DNA from: Reticulitermes lucifugus
Lineage: Eukaryota; Arthropoda; Insecta; Blattodea; Rhinotermitidae
Length of the DNA: 64,000 nt
NCBI GenBank assembly: GCA_026260175.1
Contig: JAKCWW010000005.1
Span: forward strand, 68,274-132,273
Direction: 5' to 3'
Position 1 is the first letter of the stretch. Each line of letters opens with the position of its first letter. The notes under the pieces were generated by a model. That model saw only the letters and a list, made by a program, of their open reading frames with translations. It had not been told where the DNA came from and did not search any database. Of this stretch, positions 25,000-35,775 are shown in pieces. The position numbers were made by a program, and so were the translations under genes.

Positions 25000-25262
25000 G
25001 TGGAGGTAGAGCTCCACGCATTCTTAACCTCGGCGCTAGATGGAGGTCAGTGGCCAGATTCACGCACCGAACTCTTTACCCAAAAGTAATAAGCCCAGGC
25101 ACACACTGAATAGGAGTCTGGGTAGGCTCCAGAGTGGATTCGGACGCTTTTAAGAAAAGAAAAATCTTTAGGTCCTGCCGGGAATAGAATTGCGATTCCT
25201 TGATATCCAACCCTTCCCAGTCACTGAAACGACTATCCTAAGATTACGTCAAAATAATGCCA
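25000..25262 (-). mobile_element. SINE family A copy, near full length
   Basis: Reverse complement of the element: GAGCTCCACGCATTCTTAAC, CTCGGCGCTAGATGGAGGTC, CACACTGAATAGGAGTCTGG, GTCCTGCCGGGAATAGAATT, then CCAACCCTTCCCAGTCACTG and ATCCTAAG at the head. Order and spacing match the reference copy. Confidence 0.85.
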
Positions 25263-26438
25263 GTGAGTGGGGTAGCTCATCCGCAATAAACATTTCAATA
25301 TTTTTTAGTTTTTAAAGGAATTTAATAATTACCTCTTGCAATTAAGTGGACCGAAGTTTGAAAAATATATGGTAGCTAAAAATATAATTCGATGCTTCCA
25401 AGGTGATAAGATTCATGCTGTAAAGTTCTGGGTTTTGAAACCCTGTTGTCTGTCAGGTAGCCAGGTAAAAGCTTTGCGTTGGAACATATTTATACTGCAT
25501 TTTTAGAGTGGAATTTTGAGGTAACATTCTCCACCGAAACTGTGGTACCCACTCAGCAGAACATGCGGAGTCTTAACCTATTGGCCTACAACATGAATTC
25601 TGTTAAGACATTTTATTTTCCAAGAATGTGCCAGAATTAACTTCCGTGCAAATAGCCCCCAAAGTTATCCATTTATTTCACATTCGTGAAACACAAAACC
25701 CTTTTACAGACAAGTTCGAGTATATATGGAGGTGAGAAGAGTAAGGTCTTCCACTGACGTCAGACTAAGCCTGCACCCACGCACAAGTACTGACTACCTG
25801 CATCTCAATTCTTCTTCCAAACTACATTCTCTGAGATATTCCAGAAATTTCTCGTCTTCTTTAAAATCACACTAAGTTTTATTATCCCTTTGTCTTGAGC
25901 CTGCTGAACCTATTCATTCTATCGCAGCTTCCATGTTCGCTAAAGTCTTTGATCAGCTAATCTTTCCTGATTTGATTCTAAAAATTATGAAGTTCCACAA
26001 TAAGTAACGCTTCGGTTTAGGTATCAGATGCTTTAGTAATTCCCACTTTTTTTAAAAATTGAGACAAAACAAGTTACGGTAAAGAGATTTAGAGTCAATA
26101 GTTTTAATTCTCTGAAATACGAAGCTCTTCAAAAGATACTTTCAAATTCAGATTTTATACCACAGAAATTCCACTGTACTTCCATTTTCAAGACAAAAGT
26201 GTTAATGCTTTTTAGGGAAAGAGTTACTGTTTTTAAGAATGAAAGAGACGCAAATGTCAGTTTGAGGTTTTTAATATTGAAAATGGCGGCACACACACAT
26301 ATATAATTGCGCTTTAAATAGGTAATTAGAGCCTGGGTAGTAAGAAGGTTTTTAATATCGAGGTCCCTGAGTGTCTTAGAACAGTTGGATGCGGACTGTA
26401 TTAAAACTGGAGAGTTTGCAATTTTATTAAGCATTGGA
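25263..26438. other. Stretch without recognised genes
   Basis: It contains TGACGTCA at 25,755-25,762 and an unrecognised 101-codon minus frame at 26,129-26,434. No domain recognised. Confidence 0.35.
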
Positions 26439-26477
<39 letters not shown>

Positions 26478-26509
26478 CGTGTGTGTGTATGTGTGACTGT
26501 GTCTGTGTA
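26439..26509. repeat. Compound (AT)n(GT)n microsatellite
   Basis: About 11 AT units followed directly by GT units with a few interruptions to 26,509. Confidence 0.9.
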
Positions 26510-26639
26510 ACGCGTTAGCCGTGTACATCAATTAAAAGATGATATTCATTAGTGTTAAATTTTCACAACAGGAAAATAGAGATATTATTTCCCGTCTTAG
26601 AATTGTCGGAAAGTTGATTGCAAAACACGCTTGTCGGCT

Positions 26640-26720
26640 TGACCATGTATATCCGCCAGTCCACTCGCAGAAACTGTAGATTGCTGAATGGATTTTCGTG
26701 AAATTTGGTAAGTTTTACTG
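26640..26720 (+). repeat. Possible dispersed repeat (GATTTTCGTGAAATTTGGTA type)
   Basis: The phrase ATTGCTGAATGGATTTTCGT followed by GAAATTTGGTA resembles a repeat I recall as common in arthropod DNA (CTGAACCGATTTTCATGAAA). A weaker relative, TGAACGAATTTTACTTAATT, occurs near 41,044. Confidence 0.3.
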
Positions 26721-27794
26721 TAATTTGTCGCCCCATTCCAGTTTTCGTTAATTTCGGGCAATAAATACAGAAAAACTCATGAAGACTTGCCTAAGTGGGA
26801 AAATTTCGTGATTAACTCTCAAAAATATTTCGGATAAAAATCTTAGAGAAAACAGATTTTGTGCCTGACACGCTGTTTCCTTAATTCACGGCTTTAGATA
26901 TACTTAAACAAAAGTGTATAATCACACCAGAAATATTACGCTAAGCCTACATTTCCTAACATTTTAAAATTTAATCACATACAGGTGCAGATATTTATAT
27001 GTCTAGTGATTGTTCGGAACAAGGTCTGTGTGTGTGTCCAAGCCTTGATTTGTTTGTTGTATTGGCCACCATGCGAGTCACCAAACATCACGTAACCATA
27101 GATCAAAAGGACGCAGGAAATAGCTACGTGTTTCACATAAGGAAACACCACATCCAATCTTGTAACCATAATTGTAACCTTCACGCCTATTGACTTGCAC
27201 ATTCAAATGAAGGTTTTACTGTTTTTGTTAAAGATTTGTTTCAACTGCATGTTGTGAGCAACGACTATAAGGTAACAATAATTTCTACCAGTTTTATTGT
27301 ATGTGTATATGAAGACTTTTAATTTATGGAATGGGTAATAAAAACTTCATTGGCTGACCAAAGATAATTGAGGCATGTTGTCTGAATTAGTCGTCTGTGT
27401 GGCTGCCTACAGCTCGAAATCTCGAGTGGCTACTTAGCAAATATCTGCATTTACGCAGATGTGTCCTGTGTATTATGAAAACTAATAATCTGGTAGCTAC
27501 TAAAAATTATTCAACTTCTTTTAGCATCGAGAATAAGTCGTACTTACTTCTTTCGAAACTTCTTATTCTGTTGAAGGTTTCAATTAAATAATAGTAATAA
27601 TAATACTCTTTTTATTACGCACTTTGAAGACGAACCTAAAGAGGGATATGAAATTAAACACATAATTTATTTTAGAAACGCAAATTACCATTCCTAAAAT
27701 GTGTATGTTGTCATGGACGTGTATTACAAGAAAATTGAAGCAAAATTCGTGTTTGTGCAGGTCATGAAGACATAAGGGGAATTGGAGGAATAGC
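26721..27794. other. AT-rich stretch without recognised features
   Basis: Short frames on both strands (up to 75 codons); none recognised. Confidence 0.35.
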
Positions 27795-28000
27795 TCCACT
27801 TATTTTTAACCTCGGCCTGAGTGGCTAATTTCCCGTCCTGGCCATTTTACATCAGGGTAAGGGTCCCCTTACTCACTGAATACGAGGCTGGGAAGATTTC
27901 ATGTTCTTTCTGGACACTTTGGAAAAGAGATACAAATCTTGCACCTGCCGCGAGGCGAAACGTAATTCTCCATACGTCCATCCTGTGTTCTAGTCAGTAT
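27795..28000 (-). mobile_element. SINE family A copy, diverged
   Basis: Plus-strand order: TTTTTAACCTCGGCCTGAGT, TCACTGAATACGAGGCTGGG, TCTGGACACTTTGGAAAAG, then CACCTGCCGCGAGGCGAAAC. This is the reverse complement of family A with a small deletion in the 3' body. Confidence 0.75.
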
Positions 28001-28060
28001 GTCAAGAAATTAGAATAGACTAAAAAGAAGCACTTGTTTACCTTTAAAAAAACTTTGTGG

Positions 28061-28702
28061 ACATAAATGTTAACTAGTCATATAAATAAGGCAACTTTTT
28101 TCAACCACTCATGGTCATCTTCAGGCCATCCAGTAACATGAAAAGTGAATACATTACGCTTACATTAAAATGTGTGTTAAATAGACTGATCTATCGATCT
28201 TACAATTTATATGGTACTTGTAATTTGTCATTGTATTACTACGTATTAACAGAAACCGTTAACAAAATGTGTCATATTAGCTATAATATTAAAACTTGAT
28301 ATCAATATCAAGGACTTTGAAATTATATAATAATCTTCCCTGGTGGATTAATTTAGTTCGCGGTGACTTGTGGTATATAGGAATTATCCGTTGGTAATTA
28401 CAAGTTCTGTTATTGGTGTTTTGTAGGTGAATTATATGTGGAAAATACTCCAAGTTCATGTACATTTGGCAAGTACAAATATGTTATTCGCAGTATATCT
28501 AAATCCACGTATTTGTTATACATCTTATTTATATTTCGTGAAAAGGGACTTTGCTACATTACACAATGTTACCATTGGGAAGATATCTTCACTATGGTGA
28601 TGGAATTGTAATGCTTCCACATTTTATCATAATGGATGGCCTGAATATGACCATGATTGGTTGAAACATGTTGCCTTATTAGTATGACTAAATAACATTC
28701 AT
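28061..28702. mobile_element. Inverted-repeat element, about 640 bp
   Basis: Arms 28,061-28,133 and 28,632-28,702 are inverted copies of each other at roughly 80-85 percent identity: GGATGGCCTGAA, ATGACCATGA, TGGTTGAAA, TTGCCTTATT, ATGACTA and TAACATT are shared. About 500 bp of AT-rich DNA lies between, without a coding frame. The arms carry the CTGAAGATG...GAAA structured motif. This fits a non-autonomous fold-back or MITE-like element; no target duplication was found. Confidence 0.65.
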
Positions 28703-28786
28703 CTCAGAAAAGCTGTGTTGACAGTAAACAAGTTCTTCTTTGTAGGGATGAATAACCTAAAGAATTTTAAAATTAAAATAAGTTAA

Positions 28787-28813
28787 TATAATAATAATAA
28801 TAATAATAATAAT
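28787..28813. repeat. (TAA)n microsatellite
   Basis: Nine uninterrupted TAA units. Confidence 0.9.
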
Positions 28814-29137
28814 GGTGATTAGTATAATTGGTCTCTTAAGTTGTAACATAGCAGAAATAGAAAGTTTCTAAAATAAACTAAGCCCTTCTGATATTTATTT
28901 CAAATCTTGGGTAGCAGCCAACTTCAGGAAAATGGCGTGATGCCCTTGTGCACTTTATTAAGTACGTCTATTAATACGTAACTAAGTAGAAAACTGCATA
29001 AATAATAAGTGTAGGACGCCCATGAAGAAATAAAGACAAGCAGGCCATCGATTACATAGGGGCGTAATTTTAGTGGCAGAATCTCGCGGCAAAATTCAAC
29101 TAGGAAGCAAAATGTAATTTGCAGACTTTACAGTAGA

Positions 29138-29247
29138 TTATTGGAAGGTATGCTGAACGTCTGTTTCGTGAGTGGCGATATGGTGCTCTGTATTATTGGA
29201 AGGTACGCTGAACGTCTGTTTCGTGAGTGGCGACATGGTGCTCTGTA
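29138..29247. repeat. 55-bp tandem duplication
   Basis: Units 29,138-29,192 and 29,193-29,247 are the same length and differ at two positions (ATGCTG/ACGCTG and GATATGG/GACATGG). It looks recent relative to surrounding repeats. Confidence 0.95.
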
Positions 29248-29531
29248 AACTGTCAAAGCAGAATGAGAAAAGAGAGCTAACGGCGTTTCTCTTGGTGTAG
29301 AATTAATTAAGCTAGTTACATGAAGGTTACAATTCAGAGTCTGCCTCTTTGTCAATGTACAAAAACATGTTCCCTATTTATGACAAGTATTTTGCGTCAA
29401 TGTTTATGATATTAGGTATGTCTGTGAGTATTAAGTGCTGTGATTCTTATTTAACTGTAAAGAACAAGGTTTTGTTATTAATGGTAGTAGTAACAAATGC
29501 AGACAAGAATAGTGAATTTAGTTTTTATATA

Positions 29532-29831
29532 TAATGACCTCCTACATGTTTCGACCGAACAGGTAGGCGGTCATTATGTATATAACTAATTTCAATACAC
29601 TTGTGTGCATTTCTTAGTACAACTATTATGTATATTCGATTAATGTACGGATTGGTGATCATGTAATATATTTGATCAATTTCTAACATCATAGTACGAC
29701 CACATAAAATGCATTGGTGATTATTCCATTATATAAATATTAAAAATTACGTATTATATTAACCTTCAATAAAGTTCACTTTCAATATTTCCCTGAAGAT
29801 GGTCAATTGACCGAAACATGTAGGAAATATT
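29532..29831. mobile_element. Short inverted-repeat element, about 300 bp
   Basis: The reverse complement of the left end contains GTCGAAACATGTAGGA and the right end has GACCGAAACATGTAGGA, facing inward. The left end is itself a hairpin: 29,532-29,550 pairs with 29,558-29,576 (17 of 19 bases, 7-base loop). The right end is a compact structure at 29,784-29,831. The interior is AT-rich and non-coding. Confidence 0.6.
29784..29831 (+). repeat. Structured motif: closed double stem-loop with CTGAAGA and GAAA
   Basis: AATATTTCC (29,784-29,792) pairs perfectly with GGAAATATT (29,823-29,831). Inside lie CTGAAGA (29,793-29,799), the perfect palindrome GGTCAATTGACC (29,801-29,812), and GAAAC (29,813-29,817). 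Related motifs recur across the window. Confidence 0.7.
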
Positions 29832-30879
29832 ACTGAAAAGGAAACACATTCTTTACATGGTTTTTCTATAAAGACGTAAATTGATAAAACATTAGTCTAA
29901 TACACGGTAAAACATGAACAGTATGAAGAGGGGAAAATGTTGTCTTCTATAAGGTGATGCCTTATTATTGTAGATATTTAGGACGTTTCACACGTACCTA
30001 CTGTCTTCGCCTTCAGAGCAGAAGGGTAAAGGGGGCGGTAGCAGGCTCCACAGTCTTGTCTATAAACTGCTACCCTCTACACTACCAGGACAGACCTTAC
30101 TACGCCAAACATGCAGCGCTGCTGTGTACATCATCAATCGTACAGGTAGGGAAAAATACTGTAAAGAAACTTTCACTATGCCTACACAGCTTATCACGCA
30201 TTTGAAGGAGCATAGGACAACAGTTATTAAAACTGTCAACATAGGGTAATGCTTTTATATAACAACATTAGACGCGATCTGTAAGTTCATGACTTTTGTT
30301 CAGTGCCACCGATTGGCACATATTTTAATCTTTGTATATATAATACTTTACATGTATTATTTTATACCTCGCTTACCAATTTTGCATTTTACCTATTATA
30401 TTTTAGTTAATTTTAAGATATATGTTACGGTAAATCTTCCCATATGTATCTGTATGACCCCTGATAATGGCGATCAGTCGGAACATGTCGACTTTGTAAT
30501 AAATGATAGTATTTGACAAAGTTCTTTTTCTACTTGGCTACATGGTGTCACATCCCAGTAGAGAGCATTCTTCGTACTGACTGCTGTGAGAACCTTAAAC
30601 CTCACACACCAAACAAACTTAAGTTTAATATGTGACGTGTCACAAATTCATGACACCCTCTCGGATTGCGGAGGCTGGACACGCATCCAAACATGCAAGG
30701 TCACTGCGAATATATTGAACAAGAATTTGCGGGCAGCTGACAGGGTTGTTTTTCCAGCTTCAAGATTAGACGCAGATCGGAATGCAAATAACAAATGTAA
30801 AGCTTGACGCGAACACCGTGCAATACAGATCACACTTGCATGACAAGTAAGTCCAAAACCAAAACAGAGGAGATTCTAC
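29832..30879. other. Stretch with one structured-motif copy
   Basis: A motif copy, CCTGATAATGGCGATCAGTC followed by GGAACATGTCG, lies at 30,460-30,490. Frames of 60-83 codons on both strands are unrecognised. Confidence 0.4.
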
Positions 30880-31000
30880 ACTAGTTCTTTCCCATCCAAT
30901 CCTCAATCCAATCTGTCGTTGTTATTTTCCCATCCCTACTTTTGTCTTCCAAGAAATCTTCCAAACAGTTACCGTACCTAAATTCCCTATGCTTTACTGT
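30880..31000 (-). mobile_element. Possible LINE tail fragment
   Basis: On the minus strand GGAAGACAAAAGTAGGGATG then GGAAAATAAC resembles GGAAGACCTAGGCGTAGATG then GGAGGATAAT of the main LINE tail. The match is short and the reading frame is broken. Confidence 0.4.
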
Positions 31001-31107
31001 TGCTTATGCTAGCTATATTTAGGCCAATCACAATTTTCTTGATGCCATTAACCTAACAATATAAGGTGACCTGTATACATGACAACCATTTTCGTGTAAT
31101 ATTGCCA

Positions 31108-31268
31108 AAGGTTCCAGACCGTCTCTGTGTCCATACACCCTCCTATTTAACCGATAAGAGGGTCCTTTCTAGGGTGTTAAGCTGCCGGAGCATGAACCTG
31201 AAAAATTCAGCTTCACCTGGTGCCGAAACTTCAGTCCTCCTTATGGCATCAGAACGTGCACAGGAACA
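31108..31268 (+). mobile_element. SINE family A copy, 3' part
   Basis: Similarity at TACACCCTCCTATTTAACC, GAGGGTCCTTTCTAGGGTG, TTAAGCTGCCGGAGCATGAA, TCACCTGGTGCCGA and ATGGCATCAGAACGTGCACA, in the order of the reference copy. Confidence 0.6.
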
Positions 31269-31280
31269 CCTACCTTTAAA

Positions 31281-31323
31281 TTATTATTATTATTATTATT
31301 ATCATCATCATCATCATCATCAC
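31281..31323. repeat. Compound (ATT)n(ATC)n microsatellite
   Basis: Seven ATT units change into seven ATC units by one base. The poly-Tyr/His and poly-Asp/Asn frames here come from this repeat. Confidence 0.9.
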
Positions 31324-31734
31324 TGGCATCGTCAATGTTATTGAATGATAATAACAGCTCCGTAAGCAGATTGATGCTATGTTGAAATCTGCAGGTTTGG
31401 AATTGTTTTGTGTTTAGAATTACATTCCTGAGGCCTAGCGAGAAGTTTCCAAGCAATCGGAGGCAGATGAAGTGTGTATATGGACCCCAGGTCTGTCAGC
31501 GCATACAAAAGTATTTAGACAAATTACAGTATGATGGAGAGTACATATTCTTAATTTCATATATTTAATCTTTGTCTGCAACAGGGCGATATGTGGGAAA
31601 TAACTGGAAATGTGAAACACTGCAGAGCAACCTAACGGAAGGCGTGCGATGGAGAAGAGATACATGTATGACAGCGCAGAAATTCTTGGTTGGATTTTTT
31701 TCTTTTACGTATCATCTCCAAATACTAACTAACC
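31324..31734. other. Stretch without recognised features
   Basis: Frames of 63-76 codons overlap on both strands; none recognised. Confidence 0.35.
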
Positions 31735-31802
31735 ATGGAGCAGAGTCCTTCTTGAGAAACTAGCAGGTCGTCAGCTAGTCAAGAAACTCCCGCGTTTTCA
31801 TC
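31735..31802 (-). mobile_element. LINE 3' end scrap
   Basis: TGGAGCA, then CGTCAGCTAGTCAAGAAACT, CCCGCGTTTTC matches 62,222-62,287 (TGGAGCA..., TCTCAGCTAGTCAAGAAATT, CCCCGCATTTT). This covers only the extreme 3' coding end and beyond of the main LINE. Confidence 0.7.
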
Positions 31803-32064
31803 TCCAAACACGGCGATCTTAATTCTGTTATTTTATGATAAGGACAAATCACTGCATTTTAGTCTTCGTAAGCAGTTACAGGTAAAAGACTTTTTAAAGT
31901 TACACTAGTCTGTAAAATATTTTACATAATTTGTGCAAATAATTGTAGCTGTTAATTCTCAGGTAAAAGACATCTCACATTTCAACAAGAAAATTACTAA
32001 AAGTGCCATTATGAAATAATTATTGCTCCAGAACAAGTAGATTACATATTGCTGTATGATTACT
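31803..32064. other. AT-rich stretch, nothing recognised
   Basis: No frame or repeat seen. Confidence 0.35.
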
Positions 32065-32180
32065 AATAATAGAGGTTGAGGAGGTATAGCTCCACGCATT
32101 CTTTACCTCGCTGCTAGTTGGAGGTACGTCTCAGTCGCCTCATTTCTAGGAAATGAGCTCCCGTTACACACTGAATAGAA
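32065..32180 (-). mobile_element. SINE family A copy, 3' part
   Basis: GGTATAGCTCCACGCATTCT, TTACCTCGCTGCTAGTTGGA and TACACACTGAATAGAAGT are the reverse complement of the family A 3' body. The tRNA-like half is missing. Confidence 0.7.
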
Positions 32181-32894
32181 GTAAACACAAAATCCTTCTC
32201 TAAATTTTTCTCGCTTCCTTTTCACATCTTGTTTTCAGGAGAATATACATTCTACCGGATTTCATAGTCGACACCTGTAGGACTTTGTGTTAAATTTCAT
32301 TCGTTGCTTGGCAATTGTTGTACCTAAAATCGATACTTACATTTTGTCATTCCTTAAAGGTAACAGAAAATTAATTATTGGGAATGTAGGTTTATATCGC
32401 ATGCTTGTCAAAGTAAATACAAATTTAAGTCCTTCTGCATATTCATTTTAAAAAACTCGATCAAAGTGCTGTGGTATTTAGCCTGTATGTTTTCTGTGTC
32501 GGACAACGGTAGTATATCTCTATATTTATAAGCGTGTAATATGCATTTTCAGTCATTATACTGTAATATTTCCAAGGTAAGTTTTCTTTATTCGAAGAAA
32601 GAAACATTGTTCCTCAGCAAGACATCAAATTAAATTCGTTCTAGAAATATTTTCGGTCACATACTATATAGTTATTTTTAAACACAGCAAGTGCAAGACT
32701 TCATCCTATTAAGCACTTTCTAGGGTTAGGACACAAATATCTTGGCGCTGTAAAAATTGTTTCGGAAAACTGTTTGTCATATTGGCCGTTTTGTTGTCCA
32801 TTTTTTAAGCTTTTCATTAGACAGGACCCTTCGGCAGTTGACTTCACTCCAGTTTCAATTTTACCGATTGTCATAACGAAAGAGTGTTTTTGCC
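32181..32894. other. AT-rich stretch, nothing recognised
   Basis: An unrecognised 73-codon minus frame at 32,701-32,922 is the longest. No repeat seen. Confidence 0.35.
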
Positions 32895-33040
32895 CGTTGT
32901 GATTATTAACAGCTGGTGACATCGAATATGGAACCCACTGAATACTAGGCTAATATTATCCAGAACCGAAGGAGAAAATACGTTCCATGGAAAGTCTACT
33001 TTTTTCTCTCAGTGAGCACCGCAACTGTAACGGGAGCTTC
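32895..33040 (-). mobile_element. Possible SINE family A fragment
   Basis: AACCCACTGAATACTAGGCT and nearby AATTATCCAGAACC-like sequence recall the middle of family A (CACTGAATACGAGGCTG...CCAGA). The rest does not align well. Confidence 0.35.
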
Positions 33041-34301
33041 ATCACATAGGAAAGCTGCGTGCGCCGGGAATTCAGAGCCCGTTTTCCCCTGCATTTCAAT
33101 TTACCCCATTCCATACATGAGTCTAATTCTTCTAAATTTCTGACCTATGCAGGCTTCCTATGCGACAAAACTGTCGTGCTCATGGACACATTAAAATGAA
33201 CACTCTATAATTAGCCACACACAATTAAAAAGCTCTCTTTAAATATCTTCTTTATTTAGGCTGTTTTACCAATTCGAGATCTACTGCTAATTGTCAGTGA
33301 AATTTTGGTATTTGTGGGTTTATTGAGATGTAGGTATTCAGGTGGAGAGAAGGGGTGCTGTTGTCTTTGAAACTTGTAATAAGAAAATTTGGGTTGCCGT
33401 GTTTTGTTGTTATACACGTACACTATACAGCCCTACAGTAACGAAGAACTGTTTTGACACAGTACTTGTAAACACTAAAAAGGCGATATTCTAATTTTAT
33501 TCAGCTGATCTTTGTCTATAAAAAACACGCGCTATTTTAAGGAAGTGTTATAAACAGACAAAAACTACTGGTACATGATTACAAGATATTGGTGTAGGAA
33601 ATCAATTCTTTAATTACCAAACTTTACCATTACACACAGCGTTCAACATTATTAAGCGTCTGATGACAGCAGTTTAACTAAATTTTCTATAAAAATTCAG
33701 TTCCAGAAAAGAAAGAACGCGGTCCGAGTTCGCTACAAAAACCAACGTGTTTGTGCTTTTTAATGTTTGGCTTTATTCTGTGAACCAAAGGAAGCACATA
33801 AATACAATGTGTGGACAAAACACAGAAATTCTTAAAATTAAAGTAGTCAGTACGTATAGTTACCACGTAACGTTAAAATATTAATATCGGACATATGGAT
33901 TCAAATCTAGGCCAGAAGCTACAACTTTTAGATTTTCTCGCGTTTTTCTTAAATGTTGTACACCACTTGTATTCAGATTTGTACCACAGAACGCTAGCTT
34001 TCCGCGATCCACTTCTGGGGATCCTTTAAAATGAGATTTGTGAATACAATTTTGATAACCTTAATTTCATTTTAATTGTCTAATCATGTTTGTGTATAAT
34101 CGGCGCTTGGTTTAATTTCCGTCTGAGTAACCAATAATAAAATTTTGTTTTTCATGAATGTGAGTAAATAATTTACTTTTTGAAATAAAATTTATGTTTC
34201 AATGGTTATTTCACGTTTCTACACAAAAGTTACACTTTCCCTCTACATGGGTTTCGCGAAAATTCGGATCTAGTCACAAGGGTTCCACAGATATTAAGGG
34301 C
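33041..34301. other. AT-rich stretch, nothing recognised
   Basis: No frame above 60 codons and no repeat recognised. Confidence 0.4.
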
Positions 34302-34652
34302 TTGAACACCACTACGCTATACAGAAATTTGAACACCACTAAGCTATACAGAACCTTGAACACCACTACGCTATACAGAACCTTGAACACCACTACGCTA
34401 TGCAGACCCTTGAACACCACTACGCTATACAGAACCTTGAACACCACTACGCTATGCAGACCCTTGAACACATCTACGCTATACAGAACTTTGAACACCA
34501 CTACGCTATGCAGACACTTGAACACCTCTACGCTATACAGAACTTTGAACACCACTATGCTATGCAGACACTTGAACACCTCTAAGCTATACAGAACTTT
34601 GAACACCACTACGCTATGTAGACCCTTGAACAACATTATGCTAAACAGTCCC
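34302..34652 (+). repeat. 27-bp minisatellite, 13 units, with 54-bp higher-order period
   Basis: Thirteen 27-bp units start TTGAACAC and continue CACTACGCTATACAGAACC with variants. From unit 4 onward two forms alternate: CTATGCAGAC (units 4, 6, 8, 10, 12) and CTATACAGAA (units 5, 7, 9, 11), so a 54-bp dimer was amplified. Unit 13 is degenerate. Because 27 is divisible by three, stop-free frames run through the array in several registers: a 172-codon plus frame with period LNTTTLYRT, a 61-codon second plus frame and a 120-codon minus frame. These are repeat by-products rather than evidence for protein. Confidence 0.97.
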
Positions 34653-34689
34653 TTGAATGCTTTCTTACTTAATCTAATTCACTTTTGTG

Positions 34690-34870
34690 GTTCATTACTC
34701 ACAGTCCTCTGACCAATCGACACTACAATTTCCCAAAATAACAAACTTATATAAATCGTTTGAAAGATAACAGTCTTTTGCGGACATAACGCCGTGTAGG
34801 ATGGAGTTACGAAAGCTTCCGAGAATCCTGAAGATGGAGGCAGTAAGTTCCTCGAAATCGCTGGTATCAG
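34690..34870 (-). repeat. Remnant of dispersed repeat (QKTVIF / structured-motif type)
   Basis: The minus strand reads SYTALCPQKTVIFQ, recalling a peptide common in insect repeat-derived predictions. The CCTGAAGATGGAGGC...CCTCGAAATC motif lies at 34,827-34,860. It appears related to the DVTPYRL remnants at 780 and 41,802, from memory of composite predictions. Confidence 0.4.
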
Positions 34871-34973
34871 CTTACAAGACTGTAGGACGTCACAACCCAC
34901 ATAAGCACGGTGTCAGTATCCCTAACGTAAGAAGTAGGTAATTTAAATCACTGTAGACCTATTAATCAATCAT

Positions 34974-34996
34974 CATTCATTCATTCATTCATTCAT
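34974..34996. repeat. (ATTC)n microsatellite
   Basis: About six CATT/ATTC tetranucleotide units. Confidence 0.9.
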
Positions 34997-35639
34997 ATCA
35001 GTCAGGTTGGCTAAGAATTGCAATGTGAGAACGGGGACATACAAGGAAGTACGTAGGCCTATACAAGAATAAAGATATCACAAAGCCTACGGATGGAGGT
35101 AAAGTCCTAAGTGGTCTCAGGAAGATGTAACCGCAGTTACTGTGTGAAAGATGAAAAAGGCGAATGATAAGGCAAGTAGATTTAACGCTTCCTAAGACGA
35201 AAACTAACCCGAATTAAGTGATTTATTTTTTACAGCTCAGTAACCACACTACACCTCTGTTATAAGAACCCATCAGTTAATGCGGTATAAGGAAATAATC
35301 GCGATTTTTCATGAGATCCCTACAAAACCCGTAAGTACATGGTATGGGCAGAAAGTAGAATTTTTGAATGTTAAAGCTGGTGGTACGTAATGCATCCACT
35401 TGGCTTTAAAGGGGTTTGGAAAGCTTTGACTATGTAAAAGGAGCTCTTAATTGCAGGTCTGTCAGATAGTAAGGTATTAATAAATATTTTAAGCCTGTGA
35501 AACAAAGTAAGGAGAAATTTTCTACCATTAGTTTTCACATAAACTTTGACCGTAGCCTTACAGTCTGTTAGGTCTGTTATTGTAGGTACACGAGACGCTG
35601 GTTTCCTGTCCAACGAAATTGCTTATGGGTTTTGTATGA
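34997..35639. other. Stretch without recognised features
   Basis: An 80-codon minus frame (35,371-35,613) is unrecognised. Nothing else seen. Confidence 0.35.
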
Positions 35640-35775
35640 GGCTTGCGTACACGATGGAGTCCTTGAAGTACCGCGCAACTATGGTAATACTAGAACCGCC
35701 TTCAGGCTTGGGGATTCAAGGATCCTAATTACGAGGCAGAAATGGTAACCGCTACACCACCCTGCACAGACGTCA
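35640..35775 (-). mobile_element. tRNA-like head, probable SINE remnant
   Basis: On the minus strand GGGTGGTGTAGCGGTTACC resembles a pol III A box region, and about 30 bases on GGATCCTTGAATCCCC could be a worn B box. The expected anticodon-arm pairing of a working tRNA is not evident, so a SINE or tRNA fossil is the likely reading. Confidence 0.45.

Noticed and set aside
29784-29831. A working hammerhead ribozyme
   Set aside because: CTGAAGA and GAAA flank a stem, but the fold seen is a closed two-helix structure with an extra base; no third helix or cleavage triplet was found.
31241-31456. Minus frame with Asp/Asn runs as a low-complexity protein
   Set aside because: The run is the translation of the ATT/ATC microsatellite.
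34302-34652. CRISPR-like array
   Set aside because: The units are directly adjacent 27-bp repeats with no unique spacers, and the context is eukaryotic; it is a minisatellite.
34194-34712. 172-codon plus frame and 120-codon minus frame as genes
   Set aside because: Both are created by a 27-bp tandem repeat whose length is a multiple of three; the flanks show no coding signal.
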